The notes beneath the pieces were generated by a model. That model had not been told where the DNA came from, searched no databases, and was given only the letters and a program-made list of their open reading frames with translations. From the NCBI RefSeq assembly GCF_003148845.1, contig NZ_QGHA01000011.1, positions 62,001 to 126,000 on the forward strand: a stretch of DNA of 64,000 nucleotides, read 5' to 3'. Position 1 is the stretch's first letter; every line of letters starts with the position of its first letter. The position numbers and the translations under genes were made by a program. Positions 37,001-45,708 of this stretch are shown here, one piece after another. The stretch comes from Mucilaginibacter oryzae. Lineage in GTDB: Bacteria > Bacteroidota > Bacteroidia > Sphingobacteriales > Sphingobacteriaceae.

Positions 37001-38029
37001 TTGCCGTGGCACCAGTGGCCCGCCAAATACAAAACGCGTAATACCAGGGCGCTGCACAATTTCGGCCTCAAAAACAGCCTGAAAATAGAGCAGGTTAAAT
37101 GGCAGCAATTTATCTTCGCCCGGCAATGGAAAAAATTAAAGCAGTATTGCAATGAGTTTGAGATCAGCATCATTGGCGACCTGCCGTTTTATGTAGCCTA
37201 CGATTCGGTGGATGTTTGGGCCAACCCTGAAATTTTTGAACTGGATAAAAGCGGCGAAATGCAGTATGTTGCCGGTGTTCCGCCTGATTATTTTAATGCC
37301 GACGGGCAACTTTGGGGGATGCCGGTTTTTAACTGGGAAAAACTAAAGCAGCAGGGTTACGATTGGTGGGTTAAACGCATCCGAAAAAATATCCAATTGT
37401 TTGACATCGTTCGGCTCGACCACTTCAGGGCATTCTCCTCATACTGGTCGGTACCGGCAACTGAAAGTACCGCGGTTAACGGCCAATGGAAAACAGGCCC
37501 GGGCGATGATTTATTTAAGGCGCTGAAGAAACAGCTTGGCCATCTCCCTTTTATTGCCGAAGACCTGGGCGATATTGACGGGGCAGTTTACGCCTTGCGT
37601 GATAAATGGCAACTACCCGGCATGAAAGTATTACAGTTTGCCTTTGGCGAAACCGCCAGATCCACCCACACGCCGCACAACTACACGCCAAACCATGTGG
37701 TTTACACGGGCACGCATGATAATAATACCACACGCGGTTGGTTTGAAGATGAAACCGATCAAAAGGTTAGGGACCAACTGGAACGCTATGCGGATGTTAA
37801 GGTAAAAGCTAAAAACGTTAACGAGTTGTTGATTAAAGCGGCCTTCGCCTCGGTAGCCAATATAGCCATAGTACCCATCCAGGACCTGCTTGGCTTAGGC
37901 GGAAACGCCCGCATGAACCTGCCTGCCACTACAGATGGCAACTGGGCCTGGCGCCTCACCTCTGCCGACCTGGAAAATCTGCCCGTAAAAAAACTTAAAA
38001 AGTGGACCATCCTTTATAACCGGAGCTGA
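34049..38029 (+). CDS. treY: Fused malto-oligosyltrehalose synthase / 4-alpha-glucanotransferase (TreY-MalQ)
   Basis: 1326 aa from ATG 34049 (an ATG at 34061 is also possible). Residues 1 to about 825 are TreY: STYRIQFHKGF, IQDIVPNHLAYHPDNAWLMD, LRIDHVDGLYDPE and IIVEKILEHGEEMP. From about residue 828 a full MalQ follows: GVLAHITSLPSAFGAGDLG, GDLPFYVAYDSVDVWANP, DIVRLDHFRAF and FIAEDLGDI. TreY changes the end of a maltodextrin into a trehalose linkage; MalQ rearranges short maltodextrins, which would be the leftover primer after TreZ cuts. Fusing both keeps product and recycling together. No frameshift or linker repeat is seen. The last codon lies in a terminator hairpin. Confidence 0.93.
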   Translation: MKAAMFNPVSTYRIQFHKGFTFRHFEKIIPYLVKLGINTIYASPVFKAVPGSNHGYDGTDPLQINPEIGTLEQLKKITAKLKAKGISWIQDIVPNHLAYHPDNAWLMDLLENGPQSAYKHYFEQSIDDPQLFEGPIMVPFLGDDADAVIDNGELNIVRQKGRLFFNYAGSYWPLQPASYPPKNKPLSVVNQDKALLKQIAGQQHYRLCSWKETDRQINFRRFFTVNGLICINIQHNEVFNHFHQLIHSLLQEDVIQGLRIDHVDGLYDPEKYLQQLRGLAGPDAYIIVEKILEHGEEMPAWPVEGNTGYDFLAVVNNLLTNRKSEPVFTAFYQKLSQITTPVQEQIRRKKAYILHHQMAGELENLSRLFKTLGFAKKTDISQDELKKAIAQLLVYCPVYRYYEDHPPIKTIFKEIISNHPELKPAVTLLKKAWQKEANPDATRFFRRCMQFTGPLMAKGVEDTLMYTYNRFIAHNEVGDTPDTFGLSVKFFHKTMKKRLKDWPLSMNGTSTHDTKRGEDARARLNVITDIPDEWIVKVTEWRELNQHLKQNNVPDANDEYFIYETLLGTYPMPGQDEDNYPERIQQYLEKTLREAKLHSGWAEPNEEYETGTMQFVKELLKKRGDFWQSFKAFHQKVAGFGVVNSLAQLLLKLTTPGIPDIYQGCELWDLSMVDPDNRRPVDYELRSGWLAEAADLTELWENKFTGQIKQRLLQQVLQQRKTAPLLFAEGDYIPLQTTGKFKTNVLAFARKYKGTCYVVAVPLGMAAISDDLSAVEWEDTAIILPDGLPAGYENVLLKAKDNATGQILISSIFKKLPVALLKFENAPNARGSGVLAHITSLPSAFGAGDLGPNAKAFADLLHRSAQKYWQILPLSPVNDKAQFSPYSSWSAMGGNISLISPELLVADGLLNQSDLDPYTEDGSDRASLATTARVKQLLLDKAWKNYVAGNAVWLTDLFAVFCKNEDYWLNDFALYPVLKSAHKGLPWHQWPAKYKTRNTRALHNFGLKNSLKIEQVKWQQFIFARQWKKLKQYCNEFEISIIGDLPFYVAYDSVDVWANPEIFELDKSGEMQYVAGVPPDYFNADGQLWGMPVFNWEKLKQQGYDWWVKRIRKNIQLFDIVRLDHFRAFSSYWSVPATESTAVNGQWKTGPGDDLFKALKKQLGHLPFIAEDLGDIDGAVYALRDKWQLPGMKVLQFAFGETARSTHTPHNYTPNHVVYTGTHDNNTTRGWFEDETDQKVRDQLERYADVKVKAKNVNELLIKAAFASVANIAIVPIQDLLGLGGNARMNLPATTDGNWAWRLTSADLENLPVKKLKKWTILYNRS

Positions 38030-38045
38030 TTTCAGCTTCGGTTAT
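38016..38045. terminator. Bidirectional terminator shared by treY-malQ and the RRM gene
   Basis: The hairpin pairs ATAACCG with CGGTTAT and AGCTGA with TCAGCT around a TT loop, with one mismatch. The TGA stop of treY-malQ (38027-38029) and the TAA stop of the minus-strand RRM gene (38042-38044) are both inside it. A/T-rich sequence follows on both sides. Confidence 0.75.
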
Positions 38046-38332
38046 TTAATTCTGAAAGAGATACGGGGCCTTTTACGCGCGGGCTGCGCTTCACTTTCCT
38101 GGTTATCTGCAGGCCTAACCACAATGTTACGGTCATCAATAGCGGCGCCATCCAGCTCTTTAATGGCCAATTGGGCGCGTTGCGCATCGGCCATTTCTAA
38201 AAAGCCAAACCCTTTGCTTTTGCCGTTCTCCATTACAATTTTAGATGATAATACCACGCCAAATAAGGCAAATAACTGGCGAATTCCCTCGTTGGTGATA
38301 TGATACGGTAAGTTTGCAATAAATATTTTCAT
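38042..38332 (-). CDS. Single-RRM RNA-binding protein
   Basis: 96 aa with one RNA recognition motif: RNP2 is IFIANL at residues 3-8 and RNP1 is KGFGFLEM at about 40-47, each with the expected aromatic residues. A short basic tail (PARKRPRISFRIK) follows. Bacterial proteins of this type are usually induced by cold or stress and act as RNA chaperones. It converges on treY-malQ and shares its terminator. Confidence 0.92.
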   Translation of the reverse strand: MKIFIANLPYHITNEGIRQLFALFGVVLSSKIVMENGKSKGFGFLEMADAQRAQLAIKELDGAAIDDRNIVVRPADNQESEAQPARKRPRISFRIK

Positions 38333-38846
38333 GGGGATCAGTATTTAAAGCCGCCTTTACAGGCTGCATCGTGATTTTTATAACAGCGCAAAAAAAATGT
38401 TTGTTTAAAAAAATCAAAATAATACTCAAAAACAGGCACTGTGATGACATTGGGTAATGTATAGCCAAAAATCCCCGGCCATCTATCCTCTATAACGGAT
38501 AAACAACCAGGGACGGTATAAAAAGGGTGGAATGGGGGGGCTAATAGGATTTTAAGCTTGTTTTCCCATCTTTAAAAGGACATTTCAGGTTTCCTGTCGG
38601 CTTGCTGAAATTTAGCTGCTTAAACCGGTTCTTTCAAACTGACAATACAAACTTACTATTTACAAGGCACTCCTTTTTAGCGTATAAATACTTAAAAGTT
38701 GTTATACGTATTTGTACCTGTATTAGCGGGGTTTATGGGATCGATGGATAAAACTTATAATTATTGTATGTTTTAATTTTGGAGATTACGTTACTAAGAG
38801 ACAATTATAGATTTATCTTACGCTTCGGTATGCCTATCTTTAAACC
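38333..38846. other. Intergenic region between RRM and AraC genes
   Basis: These 514 bases are A/T-rich and hold no supported gene. They are the upstream regions of two divergent genes. A G7 run lies near 38533, and TAATTTTG at 38774-38781 is a possible -7 box for the AraC-type gene, without a matching -33 TTG. A long leader before the RRM gene, as found for cold-shock genes, is possible. Confidence 0.5.
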
Positions 38847-39665
38847 ATGCACCACCACGAATTTCTGCCCCCGCCGCAACTTCGGGATGCCATTAAATGT
38901 TTCTGGCACAACAGGAGGGAGGCCCGCGCACAGCAGCCCGGCTTTGAAGTGCAGCCGGATGGTTACGCCGAAATTATTTTTTATTTCGGCGAGCTGAGCA
39001 AGGTACACGAAAACGGCGCACTGCAATTGCTGTCGTCGCCCTTGATGATGGGGCTGCTTAACCGGCCTGTTAATTTTCACACCGAAAACCCTTTGGATAT
39101 TATCGGCATCCGGTGTTACCCCTGGGCGGTGTTTGATTTGCTCGGGCTCCCTTCGGGCAAAAACGAAGTTCAAACCTTTCGGCACCCTATAGCCGGCCTC
39201 CAGGATATATTGGGCGCTTATATAGAAACAGGCGATATTGAGGGCGCCATGGCCGAACTTGGGCGATATTTTATCAGCGCTCACCAAAATATCGCCGCGG
39301 GCAGCATGCTTTTTAAAGCGGGGCAGGCCATGCGCCGGGCAAACGGAACCCTGCCGGTAAGCGAGGTGGCCGCGGCGGCCCATGCAACCGTGCGCACGTT
39401 AGAAAGAAATTTTAAAACTTCTTCGGGCCATACGGTAAAAAATGTATCGGCGCTGATGCGTTTTGAACAGGTGCGCAACCGCCTGTGGCACAGCCCCGAA
39501 GTAAACCTGGCCGGTTTGGCCCATGAGCTGGGCTATACCGATCAATCGCATTTAAGCCGGGAGTTTAAGCGCTTTAGCGGTGCCCCACCGGCTGCCTTTG
39601 CGCGGGCGGCCAAAAAGGAAAGGCGGATGTTGCCGGGCTATTTTGTCGCGTTTGTACAATCCTGA
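38847..39665 (+). CDS. AraC-family transcriptional regulator
   Basis: 272 aa. The N-terminal part (about 1-150) resembles the DUF6597 sensor domain with QPDGYAEIIFYFG. The C-terminal AraC domain has two helix-turn-helix units, with SEVAAAAHATVRTLERNFKT and LAGLAHELGYTDQSHLSREF, then FSGAPPAAFAR. It probably controls the FAD monooxygenase that starts 43 bases after it in the same direction; this is inferred from position. Confidence 0.92.
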   Translation: MHHHEFLPPPQLRDAIKCFWHNRREARAQQPGFEVQPDGYAEIIFYFGELSKVHENGALQLLSSPLMMGLLNRPVNFHTENPLDIIGIRCYPWAVFDLLGLPSGKNEVQTFRHPIAGLQDILGAYIETGDIEGAMAELGRYFISAHQNIAAGSMLFKAGQAMRRANGTLPVSEVAAAAHATVRTLERNFKTSSGHTVKNVSALMRFEQVRNRLWHSPEVNLAGLAHELGYTDQSHLSREFKRFSGAPPAAFARAAKKERRMLPGYFVAFVQS

Positions 39666-39707
39666 AAGAGGGGCTTTCCTCAATTTTGTGCAGCAAAACA
39701 TAGCCAT

Positions 39708-41234
39708 ATGCAAACTACACAAAAGCAACATACGTATGATGTAATCATTGCCGGGGCGGGTCCTGTCGGCCTGTTCCTGGCCTGCGAATTGGCATTAGCC
39801 AAATGCTCGGTTTTAATATTGGAAAAGGCCGAAGATCCCGCGTCTCCCCTTAAACAGTTGCCTTTCGGCGTACGCGGCCTCTCGGCGCCATCCATCGAAT
39901 CGCTTTACCGCCGCGGCCTGCTCAGCCGGCTTGAGGTACATCAAAAACTTAAAAATCCACATCAAAACGCCAGGCAGGGCGCGGAGCGCCAGGTGGGGCA
40001 TTTTGCCGGCATCCCCTTTACCGAAGGCAATATAGATACCTCGCGATGGGGACACCGGCTGGCGGGATCGCCGGAGGTAAGTATGCTCACCACCATGCAC
40101 GAGATGGAAACCGTACTAAGCCGCCGCGCCGAAAGCCTTGGCGTTGAAATGAGGCGCGGTGTGGCCCTTGAAGGGTTTGAGCAGGATGATAGCGGTGTAA
40201 CAGTATCCTGGGCAAATGACTCGTTTAACGGCAAATGGCTGGTGGGCTGCGATGGCGCCCGCAGCGTGGTACGCAAGTTGGCCGGCTTTGAATTTGCCGG
40301 TACCGAACCCGAATTTACAGGTTATTCCGCCAGCGTTGATATCGCCGATCCTGAGAAATTAAAATCGGGCCGCAACGTAACGCCCCAGGGCATGTACCTG
40401 CAATCGCAGCCCGGTTTTGTGGTGATCCAGGATTTTGACGGCGGCGCCTTTCATTCCGTAGAGCAGCCTATAACCCTGCAGCATGTACAGGAGGTACTGC
40501 GCCGGGTTTCTGGTACCGATGTTAGCCTTACCGCGCTGCACATGGCCACCACCTGGACCGACCGCGCCCGGCAGGCTACCCATTACCGGATGGGCCGCGT
40601 ATTGCTGGTCGGCGATGCCGCACACATCCATTCGCCCCTGGGCGGACAGGGTTTAAACCTGGGCCTGGGCGATGCCATGAACCTTGGCTGGAAACTGGCC
40701 GCCACCATCAGGGGCACAGCCCCGAAAGGTTTGCTGGATACTTATTTTACCGAGCGTTACCCCGTTGGCATGAAGGTGCTGGATTGGTCGCGCGCGCAGG
40801 TGGCCATCATGAAGCCGGATGCCTGGAGCCGGGCGCTTCACGCCATTTTAAGCGACGTGATCAACACCCGCGACGGGGCCACTTACTTTGCCGCCAGGGT
40901 TTGGGGCATTCATACCCGTTATAACCTGGGCGGTAACCAGCCTTTATTGGGCTGCAGTGTACCGAACTTTGAACTAACCAATGGTACAAAGGTTGGTGAA
41001 CTGATGCACGACGGCCGGGGGATATTGCTTGATTTTGAAGGAGACGAATCTCTTAAAGCCCTGGCTGCCGACTATAACTATCAGCTTAACTATGTTCCGG
41101 GCCGTGCCAGAGTTCAGTTGGGATTAAGCGCCTTGTTAATTCGTCCGGATGGGATTATCGCCTGGTCATCAAACGGCAAACCCGATTGTGTCGAATTGCA
41201 AAAAGCAGCAGATCGATGGTTTGTTAGGGTGTGA
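39708..41234 (+). CDS. FAD-dependent aromatic-ring monooxygenase (PheA/TfdB type)
   Basis: 508 aa. The dinucleotide-binding motif is IIAGAGPVGLFLA near residue 13, the second FAD motif is LVGCDGARSVVRK, and LLVGDAAHIHSPLGGQGLNL (about residue 300) is the GD motif that binds ribityl-FAD. A short thioredoxin-like C-terminal part follows. Enzymes of this type hydroxylate phenolic or polyketide-like compounds, or inactivate drugs such as rifampicin or tetracycline; which one cannot be told from sequence. The adjacent AraC-type regulator may respond to the substrate. Confidence 0.88.
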   Translation: MQTTQKQHTYDVIIAGAGPVGLFLACELALAKCSVLILEKAEDPASPLKQLPFGVRGLSAPSIESLYRRGLLSRLEVHQKLKNPHQNARQGAERQVGHFAGIPFTEGNIDTSRWGHRLAGSPEVSMLTTMHEMETVLSRRAESLGVEMRRGVALEGFEQDDSGVTVSWANDSFNGKWLVGCDGARSVVRKLAGFEFAGTEPEFTGYSASVDIADPEKLKSGRNVTPQGMYLQSQPGFVVIQDFDGGAFHSVEQPITLQHVQEVLRRVSGTDVSLTALHMATTWTDRARQATHYRMGRVLLVGDAAHIHSPLGGQGLNLGLGDAMNLGWKLAATIRGTAPKGLLDTYFTERYPVGMKVLDWSRAQVAIMKPDAWSRALHAILSDVINTRDGATYFAARVWGIHTRYNLGGNQPLLGCSVPNFELTNGTKVGELMHDGRGILLDFEGDESLKALAADYNYQLNYVPGRARVQLGLSALLIRPDGIIAWSSNGKPDCVELQKAADRWFVRV

Positions 41235-41279
41235 TGACCGGAGGGTAGAGATTAGTGTTTTTGTTATTCTACAATGTTA

Positions 41280-41308
41280 GCCGGGACAACCCGTTTCCCG
41301 GTTTAACG
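41280..41308 (+). terminator. Weak terminator after the monooxygenase gene
   Basis: CCGGGA (41281-41286) pairs with TCCCGG (41296-41301) across a 9-base loop and is followed by TTTAACGTTTTT. It lies 46 bases after the stop codon. The stem is short, so this is tentative. Confidence 0.4.
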
Positions 41309-41425
41309 TTTTTGGGGCCGGATACTAAGCCATTGGTGTAGTTTACTGTTTAATGATTGTTTAATGATGTAAAGCAGCACAAATTTATACCGGATAACAC
41401 AATCAAAGTATAATTTTAAAACATC

Positions 41426-43219
41426 ATGAAAACCTTCATCAAATCATTGCTGGTTCCCTTGTTTTGCACGCTTGTTTTTACTGCTCAGCCCGGCCGGGCG
41501 CAATCCTGGAGAAATGACCCCAACGTTGTGTATTACAAAGGCAGACCGGTTGACACTACAAAAGCCGTTTTAACACCCGAAATGCGCGCGTATATTACCC
41601 GGGCCGAACGCATTAAACAATTAGGGCGCGAGCACTTTTTATTGAATAACATGGGCGTTCAAAATATCGGCGTTCGTTTTGACAAAAAAAGCGAACTGTA
41701 CGAAGGGTTGGGTAGCCGGGTAGGCGATAACGATTTCACAAGTATACTGATTGACGGCGAAGCGGGTGTGGAATTGGTAGCACAGGATGTGACCCCGCAG
41801 AATGCTAAAAATTATCTTTTCCGTGTAATACAAAATGACATGCGCGAACTGGTTGGCTGGACGGTGCCCAATCAGTTTAAAACTACCACAGATGGCAGAT
41901 ACGTGTATGCCTGGTTAGGGAAATTTAATTACCGGCCTAACCAGGTTTTACGGGTTGAAATATACAATGTTAAAAATTTCGGAGAGCAGGATGCCGTAAC
42001 GATAGATTGGCGCAAAGTTGTAAAACCCCGGGTAGACGCCTATGTTGATTACTGGAGCCGGTCTTTTCACCCAATTGATAACGGACTTTTTTCCAGACCG
42101 CTTTATTCTAAATATAAACTCACAGTGCGATTGCGAAATGGTAAAGAAGTGCCCTTGTTTCCGCCAGACCTGGATTTTATCAAATCGACATCACCGCGGG
42201 ATTTGAGGGTCAGGCTTGCCGATTCGGTGCAGCGCATGCAGTTTCTTTTAAAAAATGGAGAAAGGATCTATAATTACAAAGTATCATTGAAGCGGGATGC
42301 AGATGGTGTAAAAGACAGTATCAATCTCGGCGAAACCAATACAAGATTTTACCTGTACAAAGAGTTTTGGAAAACGCCCGGCAAATACCAGGTAACCTTT
42401 ACCCCTAAAATATACCGGCATGGCGGCCAACCGGTTTATTTACTACGCAACCTGGCCACTAATATCAACTTTACGGTGTTGCCTGCCATCAATGTGCCGT
42501 TTACCCTGTCGGCAGCAGCTGTAATCAGTATTGTGGCGGGTGTTGTTTTAACGGCCGTACTCATCATCATTCTTTATCGCCGCAGGCAAAAACGCATATT
42601 GTTTCAGCAGGCACAAAGTAAAGAGATCATTAACCTGCAGTTAGCCTCGGTGCGGGCGCAGCTAAACCCCCATTTTGTGTTTAACGCGCTGGCCGGCATC
42701 CAAAACCTGGTTAACAAAAACCAAATGGAAAATGCCAACAAGTACCTGGTACGGTTTGCCCGCATTACCCGCAATGTGCTTGATGAAGGCAACCGCGAGC
42801 TTACTTCCATACAACATGAAATGGCGTTGCTGAATGATTACCTGGAGATGGAGCAAATGCGCTTTGGTTTCGCGTTCAGCATCAATACCAATGATGAGTT
42901 GATTGATCAGCAAATAGAAATACCTGCCATGCTGCTGCAGCCCTTTGCCGAAAACGCGGTTAAGCATGGTGTATCGGCCCTGCAACAAAGCGGTATGATC
43001 AAAATAGATGTTAACAGGGCAGATAGTACGCTGCTGCTAACGGTATGGGATAACGGAAAAGGGTTTGAACAACCGGTTAAAGCCGGTATAGGTATTGAGC
43101 TATGCGAAAAAAGGATAAAACTGCTGAATAGCATGTATAAAAATACCACTATATTGCTGCATAAAGGCCGCGAAAACAACGGTACCTTGATTACTATCGA
43201 ACTAAAAAACTGGCTGTAA
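41426..43219 (+). CDS. LytS/YehU-type sensor histidine kinase
   Basis: 597 aa with a signal peptide (ending near GRAQ), a periplasmic domain of about 330 residues, a single membrane helix (VISIVAGVVLTAVLIIILY, about residues 370-390) and the LytS kinase domain. The phospho-His is in LNPHFVFNALAGIQN, with LDDYLEMEQMRF-like NDYLEMEQMRFGF and the ATP-binding part WDNGKGF. The LytTR regulator begins two bases after its stop. The large exported sensor is not a recognised family. Confidence 0.93.
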   Translation: MKTFIKSLLVPLFCTLVFTAQPGRAQSWRNDPNVVYYKGRPVDTTKAVLTPEMRAYITRAERIKQLGREHFLLNNMGVQNIGVRFDKKSELYEGLGSRVGDNDFTSILIDGEAGVELVAQDVTPQNAKNYLFRVIQNDMRELVGWTVPNQFKTTTDGRYVYAWLGKFNYRPNQVLRVEIYNVKNFGEQDAVTIDWRKVVKPRVDAYVDYWSRSFHPIDNGLFSRPLYSKYKLTVRLRNGKEVPLFPPDLDFIKSTSPRDLRVRLADSVQRMQFLLKNGERIYNYKVSLKRDADGVKDSINLGETNTRFYLYKEFWKTPGKYQVTFTPKIYRHGGQPVYLLRNLATNINFTVLPAINVPFTLSAAAVISIVAGVVLTAVLIIILYRRRQKRILFQQAQSKEIINLQLASVRAQLNPHFVFNALAGIQNLVNKNQMENANKYLVRFARITRNVLDEGNRELTSIQHEMALLNDYLEMEQMRFGFAFSINTNDELIDQQIEIPAMLLQPFAENAVKHGVSALQQSGMIKIDVNRADSTLLLTVWDNGKGFEQPVKAGIGIELCEKRIKLLNSMYKNTTILLHKGRENNGTLITIELKNWL

Positions 43220-43221
43220 GG

Positions 43222-43971
43222 ATGAAAGCGCTGCTGATTGATGATGAACCATCCAACATAGAAAACCTGCAACTGCTGTTAAAGCAATATACCCCTGCTG
43301 TAGAGGTTTGTGCCTGCGCCGGCAAGGTGAGTGATGGTATAGCCGCTATCAATAAATATAAACCGCAGCTGGTATTTTTAGATATCCAGCTGCACCGGCA
43401 ATCAGGATTTGATTTGTTGAAGCAGTTAGAGAGTATCAACTTCGAGATCATTTTTGTAACGGCCTATAATCAATATGCTATACAGGCCATCAAATTTTCG
43501 GCCCTCGATTACCTGCTTAAACCTATTGATCCGGACGAGTTGAAAGCGGCTGTTGATAAGGCCGCTAAAGCGATAAACCTCAAACAAAACAATGAACGCC
43601 TTGCCCATATGCTTGGCTATTTAAAGGATGGCGGCAAAAAGCCGGGCCGGATCGCTCTGCCGCTTTTTGGCGAAACCCGTTTTATTGATATTGATGATAT
43701 TGTGCGCTGCATGGCCGAGAGCTCATACACCCGCTTTGTATTACGGGGAGGCGAGCAAGTGCTGGTATCCAAAACGTTGAAAGAATACGCCGATCTGCTA
43801 ACCGGTCACGGTTTTCTGCGGGCGCATCAATCGCACCTGGTAAACCTGGCGTTTATCAAAAGTTTGTTGAAAGAAGACGGCGGAACTCTGTTACTCACCG
43901 ATAACACCAAAATACCGGTATCAAAACTTAACCGCGATAAGGTGAAGGAAAGGTTAATGGCCGGGTTTTAA
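43222..43971 (+). CDS. LytTR-family response regulator
   Basis: 249 aa. The receiver has LIDDEPSN, phospho-acceptor in LVFLDIQLHRQSG (Asp about residue 54) and DYLLKPIDPDEL. The C-terminal LytTR DNA-binding domain has IVRCMAESSYTRFVL, RAHQSHLVNLAFI and the ending KIPVSKLNRDKVKERL. It is the partner of the LytS-type kinase that overlaps its promoter region. Targets are unknown. Confidence 0.95.
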   Translation: MKALLIDDEPSNIENLQLLLKQYTPAVEVCACAGKVSDGIAAINKYKPQLVFLDIQLHRQSGFDLLKQLESINFEIIFVTAYNQYAIQAIKFSALDYLLKPIDPDELKAAVDKAAKAINLKQNNERLAHMLGYLKDGGKKPGRIALPLFGETRFIDIDDIVRCMAESSYTRFVLRGGEQVLVSKTLKEYADLLTGHGFLRAHQSHLVNLAFIKSLLKEDGGTLLLTDNTKIPVSKLNRDKVKERLMAGF

Positions 43972-44031
43972 CCGTAATAACCAGTTCTGATACTTTATTA
44001 AAATGCGCCTTCGCGGTAATATCATTAAAAG

Positions 44032-45708
44032 CTAATTCTTCAGTATTGCTAACAATTCAACTTCCATAACCAATATAACAGCACCAAGCGGATGATCAGG
44101 ATCGGCCGGTTGGTTGAGGAGATTTAGATCATAGCCTATGGGTGGAGGTATGGTAAACCTGTACCTGGCACCCGGGCTCATTAATTTAACCCCCTCGGCC
44201 AGGCCCGGGACCAAAGAAGACATGGAGAGGTCTACCGGCCCCACCACCAATACATCACCTTTTACTTCGTTGCCCACAATATTTGTTCTCGTAACCTTAT
44301 ACCTCACCCTGTCTGATAATGTAGGCTTGATGCCCGGTTTGGGTTGAAGAATTTCGTATTGGAGGCCGCTTGCTGTGGTAATTACACCGGGCTTTAACTT
44401 ATTTTCGGCCAGATAGCGGTTTGCCTGTTCAACTTTAATGGCGGCAGCCTTTGCAGCCTTTTCCAGCTGGGCGGGCGTGGGCGGCGGTGGGGTTGTAAAT
44501 GATGGAGCAGGAGCCGGTGGCGGAGCAGTTTTAACTGAAGGGGTAGGCGCCGACGGCGGAGCGGGTGCGGGCGAAGGCGTTTTCATTTCATGTTGTACGG
44601 TAGCCGTACCCGGTACATAACCTCTTCCTTTCGCCTTCTTAACTACAATTCCGGCTACGCTCATACCGGGCAAAACAATAAATTCCTTCCCGTTTTTCCA
44701 GCATTTGGTATTGCCGTCAACGTCTGGTCCGGTAACGTATACATCCGATCCTAAAACGGCAAGGCCGTAAGTACCCATAAAATTAAGCGGGCCGCCTGCC
44801 AGTGTAACCGGCCTTCCGTTTTTCCAGTATTTACCAACCCCGCCTTCGTGTCCGGCCACGTATACATCATTGCCGGAAACAGCCAGGGCGTCCGCTTTCG
44901 AATCGTCGGCCGTTGTAAGCGTTATCAATTCCGTTTTCCCTTTCGACCATTTCCAGTAAGCAGCCTTTCCGTTTCTTCCTAAAACGCCTACCACATAAAA
45001 ATCGCCGTTAATAATGTACATGTTAACCGGAGAAACAGGAATATCTACCAATTCCTTCACCTTTTGCCCGTTTTTCCAGTAATGAATAGTTGCATCGGGG
45101 CCGGGCTCGTTACCCACCATGTAAATATCGCCGTTGTTATCAACCGTCATGGCAATAACTCCCGCTATCCGGTTTTCGTGGTCACCTATAGTTTCCAGTG
45201 TAAGATTGGTGAGCCGGGTTGGCGTACCATCCTTCCAAACGGTTGGCATATCAATAAATCCGCCGTTATAAGTGCTGTAACGTCTTATTTTTCGTTCTTT
45301 ACCTGCAACATACAAATGCCCTCCGACAGATGCTACAGAAACCGCATCCCCGATATCGGGTTTATTGGTTAATTGTATCAACTGGTCGTTTTTCCAATAG
45401 GCAGCCTGGTTGTCAAAATATCCTGCAGTATAAATGTTCTCACCATCTACACTTAGCGAAACAGCGGCGGTATTGTTATTCTCTTCCGAAATTGGTGTTA
45501 GTACTCCGTTTTTCCAGTAGCCAACGGTTGTATTTCCGCTTTTTTGGTTATAGATATTCACCGCCATGTAAATATCTACTCCGTTATTTGAAGCGGTATT
45601 GGCTTTTTTTACCGGTTTTTGCTGGGCTTCCATTGGCAGGGAAAACAACGTAAACCCGATTGCCAAAACCAGGGACTGCAGTTTTAGGGGGAAACTGATG
45701 CGGATCAT
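44032..45708 (-). CDS. Exported seven-repeat propeller-like protein fused to an FKBP-like domain
   Basis: 558 aa with a signal peptide (near LPMEAQ). Residues about 30-345 contain seven units with YWKNG-type motifs (GYWKNG, AYWKND, VWKDG, HYWKNG, AYWKWS, KYWKNG, CWKNG), each before a VxGxxVYVAG-type strand; seven such units suggest a seven-bladed propeller. A Pro/Ala-rich linker (about 370-420) leads to FKBP N- and core domains (GLQYEILQPKPGIKP, LVPGLAEGVKLMSPGARYRF). The active-site Trp after PG is replaced by Leu and the FDSS motif is lost, so isomerase activity is doubtful. The role may be as a secreted chaperone or binding protein. Confidence 0.8.
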   Translation of the reverse strand: MIRISFPLKLQSLVLAIGFTLFSLPMEAQQKPVKKANTASNNGVDIYMAVNIYNQKSGNTTVGYWKNGVLTPISEENNNTAAVSLSVDGENIYTAGYFDNQAAYWKNDQLIQLTNKPDIGDAVSVASVGGHLYVAGKERKIRRYSTYNGGFIDMPTVWKDGTPTRLTNLTLETIGDHENRIAGVIAMTVDNNGDIYMVGNEPGPDATIHYWKNGQKVKELVDIPVSPVNMYIINGDFYVVGVLGRNGKAAYWKWSKGKTELITLTTADDSKADALAVSGNDVYVAGHEGGVGKYWKNGRPVTLAGGPLNFMGTYGLAVLGSDVYVTGPDVDGNTKCWKNGKEFIVLPGMSVAGIVVKKAKGRGYVPGTATVQHEMKTPSPAPAPPSAPTPSVKTAPPPAPAPSFTTPPPPTPAQLEKAAKAAAIKVEQANRYLAENKLKPGVITTASGLQYEILQPKPGIKPTLSDRVRYKVTRTNIVGNEVKGDVLVVGPVDLSMSSLVPGLAEGVKLMSPGARYRFTIPPPIGYDLNLLNQPADPDHPLGAVILVMEVELLAILKN

